In this document: piece after piece, positions 57,716 through 64,000 of the stretch
Layout of the letters: every line of letters starts with the position of its first letter
Position numbering within the stretch: position 1 is the first letter of the stretch
Assembly (NCBI GenBank): GCA_964388175.1
Contig: CAYLYS010000004.1
Coordinates: 6,999 to 70,998 of the forward strand
From: JAITWN01 sp964388175
GTDB lineage: Bacteria > Pseudomonadota > Gammaproteobacteria > SZUA-140
DNA: 64,000 bases
Direction: 5' to 3'
Position numbers and translations under genes: made by a program
Notes under the pieces: generated by a model
Told to the model about the DNA's origin: nothing
The model's database searches: none
What the model saw: only the letters and a program-made list of their open reading frames with translations

Positions 57716-58546
57716 CTAGCCGGCCGGCGCCGCGCCGATGCGGCGATGGGCAAGCACGGGGAAGCTCCTGCGGATGCGCGCCAGATGATCGCGGTCGTAT
57801 TCGGCGCTGACCAGCCCGGGTCCATGCGCACGGCGGCCGAGCACGACACCCCAGGGATCGACGATCATGCTGTCGCCGTAGGTTTCGCGGCCGTTGCCAT
57901 GCGTCCCGCCCTGCGCAGCGGCGATCACGTAGCACTGGTTCTCGATCGCCCTCACGCGCACTAGGATTTCCCAGTGCGCCTTGCCGGTGAAGGCGGTGAA
58001 CGCGGACGGCGCGGCGATCAGCTCCACGCCCTGCTCCAGCATGGCGCGAAACACCTCGGGGAAACGCAGGTCGTAACACACCGCCAGGCCGAGACGGCCG
58101 AAGGGCGTATCCACAACCACGACGCGACCCCCCGGCACCGTGGTATGGGACTCCAGATAACGCTCGCCGCTCTGCTCCAGCGTCACGTCGAACAGATGGA
58201 TCTTGTCGTAGCGCGCCACCCGCGCCCCGCGATCATCGTAAAGCAGGCAGGCGGCATGGGCGCGCTGCGGATCGGCGCAAGCGAGCGGAATCGTGCCGCC
58301 GACGATCCATACACCGTACTGCGCCGCCAGCGCCGCCAGTTCTTTCTGGATCGGGCCGTCGCCATCGTTTTCGCGAATAGCGAGCTTATCCGCCTCCTTC
58401 ATGCCCATGAACGCGAAGTTTTCCGGCAGAACCACCAGCCCTGCGCCGGCCGCGGCAGCCTTTCCGACCAGGCGGCGCGCTTCGGCAAGATTGGCGCCCA
58501 GATCCGGACCGGAAACCATCTGTACTGCCACGAGTGTGCGATTCAC
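57716..58546 (-). CDS. Carbon-nitrogen hydrolase (nitrilase superfamily)
   Basis: A 276-aa amidase of the Nit/omega-amidase branch with the Glu-Lys-Cys triad: VVLPENFAFMG, RYDKIHLFDV, GLAVCYDLRFPE. Members deamidate deaminated glutathione or related metabolites. Conserved position between yhdP and mla. Confidence 0.92.
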   Translation of the reverse strand: MNRTLVAVQMVSGPDLGANLAEARRLVGKAAAAGAGLVVLPENFAFMGMKEADKLAIRENDGDGPIQKELAALAAQYGVWIVGGTIPLACADPQRAHAACLLYDDRGARVARYDKIHLFDVTLEQSGERYLESHTTVPGGRVVVVDTPFGRLGLAVCYDLRFPEVFRAMLEQGVELIAAPSAFTAFTGKAHWEILVRVRAIENQCYVIAAAQGGTHGNGRETYGDSMIVDPWGVVLGRRAHGPGLVSAEYDRDHLARIRRSFPVLAHRRIGAAPAG

Positions 58547-58591
58547 TGCAAAATCCTCCCATCGACGCGGCGGACCCGGGTCGGAGCGAAG

Positions 58592-61500
58592 TTACCTTTT
58601 ACCAGATTGAACGCTGTCTTGTAAGCGCTCGATGACCGGATCGTGCCACGGCCCCTTCACCCGGTAATGCATGCGGGTAATGCGTTCTATATTGTTCTTG
58701 AACAAACGCTCCATGAGCAGCAGCGCCGCACCGATAGGCGGACCACCCACCACCATGCCGGCAATCGGCAGCCCGGAACCGACACTGGGCACGACGACGA
58801 TGGACTGATCATAGTTTCTGCCGACGAGATCGATATCGCCACGCGCCTCGATCCGGGCAGCCGGACCGACCATCACCAGGTCATCGGTCGTCGCCAGGCC
58901 ATCGCGCACGGCAAAACTGCCGGTGATGCGGTCGAAGCTGAAACCCTTGGCGAAGAAATCGCTGAAATCGAGCGTCAGCCGCCGCGGCAGCGCCTGCAGA
59001 CTGATCAGACCGAAGATGCGGCCGGCGCCGGGCTCCACTTCGAGCAGACGCCCGTTGGTGATGGTGAGATCCATCGACCCATGCAGGCGGGCCAACGCAA
59101 AAGCAGTAGGCGGACCGCGCCAGCGCGCAACGATGGTCGATTGTCCCTTGCCGCCGCCGATCGAATCGGCATAACCGAAACTGCCCAGCGCGCGGCCGAA
59201 ATCCTCTGCGGCAAATTCGATGCTGAAGGATGAGAACTGTTCCTCGCCGGCCCTCACCCAATCGCCGCGGGCGTCGATGCGCATGATCGGAGAATGCAGA
59301 GAAAGCTGATCGAGCCGAAGGCCCGCGGCCCGCGGCGAGGCACTCAGCTGCAGCCGTCCGAGTTCTTTGCCATCGTAGCTGAAACGCTCGCTGCTGATGC
59401 GCAGCGCAGGCAGCGAGCGCGGATCGACGCTGTCCCCCTCACTCGCCGCATCCTGCTCGTCCGATGCGGCCAGATGCAGGTATGCCAGCTCGGCAGCCCA
59501 AGGAGCGCCGGCGCTGCGCGGAATATCGATCCGCCCGGCCATTTCACGGCTGTCCACGTCAAGCGCCCACCCCGCTTCGCCAGCGCGCGCCGCAATGCGC
59601 GCGTCATGGAACAAGCGCCCGAAAACCTCCAGACGCCCGACGCCGAGATCAACGGCGCTCAGCGCCGGCGGCGCCACCTCGCCAGCGATCTGCTCGCCAG
59701 CTCCCTGCGACCTGGCCGCAGTGAGCACGCGCTGCCACCCGCTCAGCGACAAATCTTCGGTCTGCCCGCTGACCCGCAAGCCATGCCCGGCGCTCAGCTG
59801 CGCGCCGCCGGCACCGAAATGCAGCGCGCCGCGCTCCAGCGCACCACTCTCCGCAAACGCGAGCGCGAGCGCGAGGCGATCGCCCAGACTGACCGTCAGC
59901 GGACGCTCGCTCGAGCGCGGCAAGCGCATTTGTATCCGCAGCGGCAGCGGATCGGCGGCGGGCTTCGACAGCGGCAACGGCAGTGCGATCGCCATGCCCT
60001 CGAGCATCGACTCGATCTGCAGCGGCATGCCCGCCGTCCTGATCTCCTCGCCATCGGGCACCACGAGCTGCGCGCGCCAGGCGCTGGTGCCCTCGAGCCA
60101 ATCGGCGGGAACATGCAGCAGGTCGGCGATATCCTGCGCACCGGCCGCACCGCGCGCCTCGATGCGTGTCTGGCGCAGCGTGCCGTCGCCACTGCTGCTC
60201 ACCCGCACGGTGGCGGGCAGGCCCAGTATCCGCGCGGTGATGCCTTCGGCGCCCAATCCGGCCCCGGGGCCGGTGCCGGAGAAACGCAATCCCCCTTGAA
60301 TGTTCGTGATGTCCACCTTGCCATCGGCGATCAGCAATGTGCTTTCGAGAAAGGTGACCGTGCCGGACACCGTCGGCGCACTGCCGAGCGGCAGATCGAG
60401 CGCGAGATCGAGGCGCACCTCGCCCTCTGCTTCCACCTCCTGCACATAGGCGCCGAAACGCTCCGCCAGCGGCGTATCACGCAGGAATCGCAAGGCATCC
60501 GCGCCCTGCGCCTGCGCTTCGCCGCGCACGGTCAGCAGCGCCGGCTTGCCGCGCAGATCGGCGATGGCGACCTGGGTCGCGCCGATCCGTGCGTCCAGCG
60601 TATGACCACCCGTCGCCGCGATGCGCATCCCCTGCCCTTCGAAAACCACATTGGCTTCGATACCCGTGATCGGCGGCCAGTCCCGGGCATAGGTGAGCAA
60701 GCCCTCGCGCACATCGAAATCGACCCGGAACAGACCCTCGCCGGAACGGAAAGGAAAATCGCCGAGATTGCCGCGCAGGATCAATTCGCCGCGCGGCACC
60801 ACACCGCCCTGGATGGCACTGTCGAGCCAGCTCACGGTACCGGCCGGCATGATGCCGACCGGCAGATAGGAAGAAATGCGCGCCATCGTGGCCGCCTGGA
60901 AGGTCGCGTGCAGCTCCACCTCGGGCGCGCCGCCGGCATCCGACCAGTCCATGCGCCCTCTGGCATCGAGCGTGACATCGGCATTGGCGAAACCGAACTC
61001 CGGCGCATGCAGGCGCCAGCCCGCCTCGCGTCGCTCCCAGTGCATATGGGCGCCGAAGCGAGCGGAAGGCAAGGCTTCCCGGAACAAGCCGTCGAAAGTG
61101 GGCGCGCTGTCGCCGGCATGCATATCGAGTTCACCGCCGTCCTCGTCCACCCGCAGACGGCCGGCGACGCCGGACAGTCCGGGCACCCCGGACCAGGGTT
61201 TGCCGCCCACCTCCTCGAACGTCGCCTGCAGATCGAAACGGGGCGGTTGTCCGGACTGCCATGCGAAGCCGATGTCGCGCAGCAAACCGCGCGGCTGCAG
61301 GCCGTCCACGGCGGCGGCGAGAAACGCCGGTGCATGCCGGCTGAGCGCAAACAGGCGCAGGCCGTCGGCGAGCTCGAGCGCATCCATGTGCGCCAGCACC
61401 TGCATCTCCTCACCCTGCGCGCCGCTCGCGGCCACGGCGAAACGCCGGGGCGGGCTCGATTCACCGCCATGCCCCAGCACCAGTTCGCCGACGTCGAGCC

Positions 61501-62464
61501 GCCAGCCCTGCTGCGCGCGGCGCCAGCTGAACAAAGCGGAAGCCGTATCGGCGGAGAACACGCCGGCGGCCGCGGGCGCAGCAGCGGACGAAGCCGTGTC
61601 GGCGGCATCGCCATCGGCGGCGATCGTCAGCCCCCGCAGGGAGAGATCGCCGTCGAAGCGGCGCAGCGACCCGCCTTCCCAGTTCAGCCACAGGCGCGCA
61701 CCGCCCTCGCCGCTCGTGATGCGCAGCCCGCCCGGCGCCGCCGGCCATGCGGCCGGGCGCAGATCATCGCTGTCCAGATACAGCTCGGCGCGCCACGGCG
61801 CCGCCGCGGGCAGCTGCAGGTCCAGCGCGAAACGAACGGCCGTGCCCCACTCCGGTGGTGGCTGCAGCCGCCCCGCGAGCTGGTGACGATCCTGCGCGCT
61901 GCGCGACTCGAACCCGATGCCATGAAAGTGATAGGAACGGACATCGTCCGGATCGATGCGGTCGATCCACACCAGTTCGCTGTCCTCTACCGACAGGCGG
62001 CCCTGGGCAAACAGCCATGCGGACCAGTGCGCCGCGGGCTGCGAAACCGCGCGCTCGCGCCCGAGCGATAGCCCCGCCACCTCGATCGTGCCGTCGGGCA
62101 GGCGCTGCGCGGTGAGATGGAGGCCGGCGACGAGGAGCTGGCGCAGATACAGCGTGCGGCGCATCAGCGAACGCAGCACGTCGATCTCGACCTCCGCCCG
62201 CTCGAAGCGCGATTCACCGCCGGTATCGGCGGAACCGATGCGCAGCTCATGCATGACCAGTCGCGGCCCCAGACCGCGCCATTCTGCGGCCAGGCGGCCG
62301 ATCCGCACGTCCTGACCGAGCGCCGCACCGAGGTGATGCTCGGCATCGCCGCGGTAACGGTCGACCTGCGGCAGCAGCACACGCACGATCGACAGCAGCA
62401 CCGCCAGCAGGATGATGATCCCTGCGCAGGTCAGCCAGAATTTTCCCAGCAGGGACCGCATCAT
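58592..62464 (-). CDS. yhdP: YhdP-type AsmA-like lipid transport protein
   Basis: A 1290-aa protein with an N-terminal transmembrane helix (about 10-33) and a huge beta-rich periplasmic region ending with AsmA-like ITGSFAVRDGLATTDDLVMVGPAARIEARGDIDL. It is expected to bridge the inner and outer membranes and move phospholipids (YhdP, TamB, YdbH family). Gene order rng-yhdP-nitrilase is conserved. Confidence 0.94.
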   Translation of the reverse strand: MMRSLLGKFWLTCAGIIILLAVLLSIVRVLLPQVDRYRGDAEHHLGAALGQDVRIGRLAAEWRGLGPRLVMHELRIGSADTGGESRFERAEVEIDVLRSLMRRTLYLRQLLVAGLHLTAQRLPDGTIEVAGLSLGRERAVSQPAAHWSAWLFAQGRLSVEDSELVWIDRIDPDDVRSYHFHGIGFESRSAQDRHQLAGRLQPPPEWGTAVRFALDLQLPAAAPWRAELYLDSDDLRPAAWPAAPGGLRITSGEGGARLWLNWEGGSLRRFDGDLSLRGLTIAADGDAADTASSAAAPAAAGVFSADTASALFSWRRAQQGWRLDVGELVLGHGGESSPPRRFAVAASGAQGEEMQVLAHMDALELADGLRLFALSRHAPAFLAAAVDGLQPRGLLRDIGFAWQSGQPPRFDLQATFEEVGGKPWSGVPGLSGVAGRLRVDEDGGELDMHAGDSAPTFDGLFREALPSARFGAHMHWERREAGWRLHAPEFGFANADVTLDARGRMDWSDAGGAPEVELHATFQAATMARISSYLPVGIMPAGTVSWLDSAIQGGVVPRGELILRGNLGDFPFRSGEGLFRVDFDVREGLLTYARDWPPITGIEANVVFEGQGMRIAATGGHTLDARIGATQVAIADLRGKPALLTVRGEAQAQGADALRFLRDTPLAERFGAYVQEVEAEGEVRLDLALDLPLGSAPTVSGTVTFLESTLLIADGKVDITNIQGGLRFSGTGPGAGLGAEGITARILGLPATVRVSSSGDGTLRQTRIEARGAAGAQDIADLLHVPADWLEGTSAWRAQLVVPDGEEIRTAGMPLQIESMLEGMAIALPLPLSKPAADPLPLRIQMRLPRSSERPLTVSLGDRLALALAFAESGALERGALHFGAGGAQLSAGHGLRVSGQTEDLSLSGWQRVLTAARSQGAGEQIAGEVAPPALSAVDLGVGRLEVFGRLFHDARIAARAGEAGWALDVDSREMAGRIDIPRSAGAPWAAELAYLHLAASDEQDAASEGDSVDPRSLPALRISSERFSYDGKELGRLQLSASPRAAGLRLDQLSLHSPIMRIDARGDWVRAGEEQFSSFSIEFAAEDFGRALGSFGYADSIGGGKGQSTIVARWRGPPTAFALARLHGSMDLTITNGRLLEVEPGAGRIFGLISLQALPRRLTLDFSDFFAKGFSFDRITGSFAVRDGLATTDDLVMVGPAARIEARGDIDLVGRNYDQSIVVVPSVGSGLPIAGMVVGGPPIGAALLLMERLFKNNIERITRMHYRVKGPWHDPVIERLQDSVQSGKR

Positions 62465-62483
62465 GCTTCTCCCGGACCGACGC

Positions 62484-63956
62484 TCACATCATGACGACGT
62501 CGTACTGCTCCTGCGTATAGAGCGTTTCCACCTGCAGCTTGATGGCCTTGCCGATGAAGGCTTCGAGGTCAGCCAGACTGGTCGATTCCTCGTCGAGCAG
62601 CATGTCGACCACGCCCTGCGACGCCATGACCAGGAAATGCCTGGCCTCGAACTGCCGCGACTGACGCAGGATCTCGCGGAAGATTTCATAGCAGGTCGTT
62701 TCCCTTGTCTTCACCGCGCCGCGCCCCTCGCACATCGGGCACGGCTCGCACAGTATGTGCCCCAGACTTTCGCGCGTACGCTCGCGCGTCATCTCGACCA
62801 GGCCGAGCGGGGAAACCTCGCAGATGTAGCGCTTGGCGCGATCGGGTTCCATCGCCTTCTCGAGCGCCCGCAGCACCTGCCGCTTGTGCTCATCGACCGT
62901 CATATCGATGAAATCGATGATGATGATGCCGCCGAGATTGCGCAGGCGGAGCTGGCGCGCGATCGCCTGCGCCGCTTCGAGATTGGTCTTGAAGATGGTT
63001 TCTTCGAGATTGCGATGACCGACGAAGGCGCCGGTATTGACGTCGATGGTGGTCATCGCCTCAGTCTGGTCGATGAACAGATAGCCGCCGGACTTGAGCT
63101 GTACCTTGTGTTCGAGCGCCTTGCGGATTTCGTCCTCGATCGAGTAGAGATCGAAGATCGGGCGCTCTCCCGGATAGTGCTCGATGCGATCGATCAGATC
63201 GGGGATGAAGGCGCGGGCGAAATCGCGCACCGTCACATAGCTTTCGCGCGAATCGATGCGCACGGTTTCCACCCGGCCGCGGCGCAGATCGCGCAGCACG
63301 CGCTGCACCAGCGGCAGCGCATGATAGACGAGGCGGCCGCCGTCGGCGCCGGCCGCGCGCTCCTGCACCTTGTCCCACAGCTTGCGCAGGAAACGCACGT
63401 CTTCCTCGATCTCCTCGCCGCTGGCACCCTCGGCGGCGGTACGGATGATGTAGCCGCCGCCGGCTTCGCCACGCGCCTGCACCAGCAGATCGCGCAAGCG
63501 GGTACGCTCGGCTTCATCCTCGATCTTCTGCGAAATGCCGATGTTGCCCGACGCGGGCATGAACACCAGATAGCGCGAGGGAATACTGATGTGCATGGTG
63601 AGACGGGCGCCCTTGCTGCCGAGCGGATCCTTGATCACCTGCACCAGGATCTCCTGCCCGTCGCGCAGCAAGGCGGTGATGTTGTCGGGAACGCGGCGCT
63701 CGCCGGACACTTCGGGCTCGGCGCCCGTCAGCGACGGAATGTCCTGCGCATGCAGAAAAGCCGTGCGCTCGAGACCGAGTTCGACGAAGGCGGCCTGCAT
63801 GCCGGGCAGGATACGGCTGACGCGACCGCGATAGATGTTGCCCACCAGGCCGCGACGGCTCGCGCGCTCGACGTAAAGTTCCTGCAGCAGGCCGTTCTCG
63901 ACGATCGCCACCCGCGTTTCACGCGGCGTGACATTGACCAGGACTTCGTCACTCAT
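62484..63956 (-). CDS. rng: Ribonuclease G
   Basis: A 490-aa endoribonuclease of the RNase E/G family: S1-like N terminus (IYRGRVSRILPGMQAAFVELG), catalytic aspartates in IIIIDFIDM and the DVNTG segment, and zinc link CEPCPMCEGRG. Processes 16S rRNA 5' end and degrades mRNA. Length lacks the RNase E C-terminal scaffold, so it is rng rather than rne. Confidence 0.96.
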   Translation of the reverse strand: MSDEVLVNVTPRETRVAIVENGLLQELYVERASRRGLVGNIYRGRVSRILPGMQAAFVELGLERTAFLHAQDIPSLTGAEPEVSGERRVPDNITALLRDGQEILVQVIKDPLGSKGARLTMHISIPSRYLVFMPASGNIGISQKIEDEAERTRLRDLLVQARGEAGGGYIIRTAAEGASGEEIEEDVRFLRKLWDKVQERAAGADGGRLVYHALPLVQRVLRDLRRGRVETVRIDSRESYVTVRDFARAFIPDLIDRIEHYPGERPIFDLYSIEDEIRKALEHKVQLKSGGYLFIDQTEAMTTIDVNTGAFVGHRNLEETIFKTNLEAAQAIARQLRLRNLGGIIIIDFIDMTVDEHKRQVLRALEKAMEPDRAKRYICEVSPLGLVEMTRERTRESLGHILCEPCPMCEGRGAVKTRETTCYEIFREILRQSRQFEARHFLVMASQGVVDMLLDEESTSLADLEAFIGKAIKLQVETLYTQEQYDVVMM

Positions 63957-63959
63957 TTT

Positions 63960-64000
63960 TTAACCCGCCATTGAATGCTGTGTATCGGCTTGGCGCGCAT
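63960..64000 (-). CDS. 3' end of the gene preceding rng (maf by usual order), partial
   Basis: One minus-strand frame reads to the window edge as ARQADTQHSMAG then TAA at 63960, 3 bp before the rng ATG. In gammaproteobacteria maf commonly precedes rng, but twelve residues are too few to verify. A second frame (ending with a TGA overlapping the rng ATG) is also open to the edge. Confidence 0.3.
   Translation of the reverse strand, partial: ARQADTQHSMAG

Noticed and set aside
59294..62071. 925-aa plus-strand frame opposite yhdP
   Set aside because: Low-complexity Arg/Ala/Gln antisense product of a GC-rich gene; no signature.

Overview
The window reads as one contiguous piece of a GC-rich gammaproteobacterial chromosome. 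The evidence for the class is gene order and family content: rplM-rpsI; crp beside osmC/VOC/speD/coq7; rpe-gph-trpEGDC; and the block rng-yhdP-nitrilase-mlaFEDCB-bolA-murA-hisGDC-hisBHAFIE-tatABC beside degS/algW and a Nif3 gene. I see no transposase, phage, integrase or CRISPR signal. The species cannot be fixed from the sequence. Multihaem cytochromes together with an alternative complex III suggest a respiratory generalist or a chemolithotroph/electroactive organism; this is inference.

Left part. 1-3448 (+): two Bat-type genes, a VWA-TPR fusion and BatD. 3491-18893 (-): a long co-directional run for extracytoplasmic electron transfer. In transcription order it encodes a tetrahaem cytochrome, a parvulin prolyl isomerase, a 587-aa outer-membrane beta-barrel, two triheme cytochromes, (hairpin), a blue-copper lipoprotein, a third triheme cytochrome, two beta-propeller lipoproteins, an 11-haem cytochrome, ResB, CcsA, a TPR protein and a DsbA-like oxidoreductase. 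19019-21291 (-): two porins. Haem proteins, their maturation (System II), their folding (parvulin, thiol oxidoreductase) and an outer-membrane barrel lie together, so the run looks like a self-contained trans-outer-membrane conduit or extracellular cytochrome filament system. This is the most interesting part of the window.

Middle part. 21603-24396: tRNA-Gln(CTG), rpsI, rplM, and a divergent pair ([2Fe-2S] ferredoxin / GlcF-HdrD-like iron-sulfur protein). 24451-28868: coq7, speD, a VOC protein and an OsmC protein (all -), then crp/vfr and a TraF-like outer-membrane protein (+). 28875-34337 (-): rpe-gph-trpE-trpG-trpD-trpC. 34516-41999 (-): a complete act operon, actA-actB1-actB2-actC-actD-actE-actF, for alternative complex III (quinol:electron acceptor oxidoreductase), with ActB split into two genes. 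A 0.5-kb AT-richer leader/promoter region precedes it.

Right part. 42521-64000 is conserved housekeeping: Nif3-like protein, DegS/AlgW protease (+), Tat translocase, complete his gene set except hisZ and the histidinol-phosphatase, murA, bolA/ibaG, Mla phospholipid transport, nitrilase, YhdP and RNase G. The last bases are probably the 3' end of the gene preceding rng (maf in the usual order).

Start codons were re-chosen where signal peptides, ATGA overlaps or Shine-Dalgarno sequences favoured an internal start. Haem counts are direct counts of CXXCH motifs. Family assignments come from recognition of the translated sequence; no search was run.
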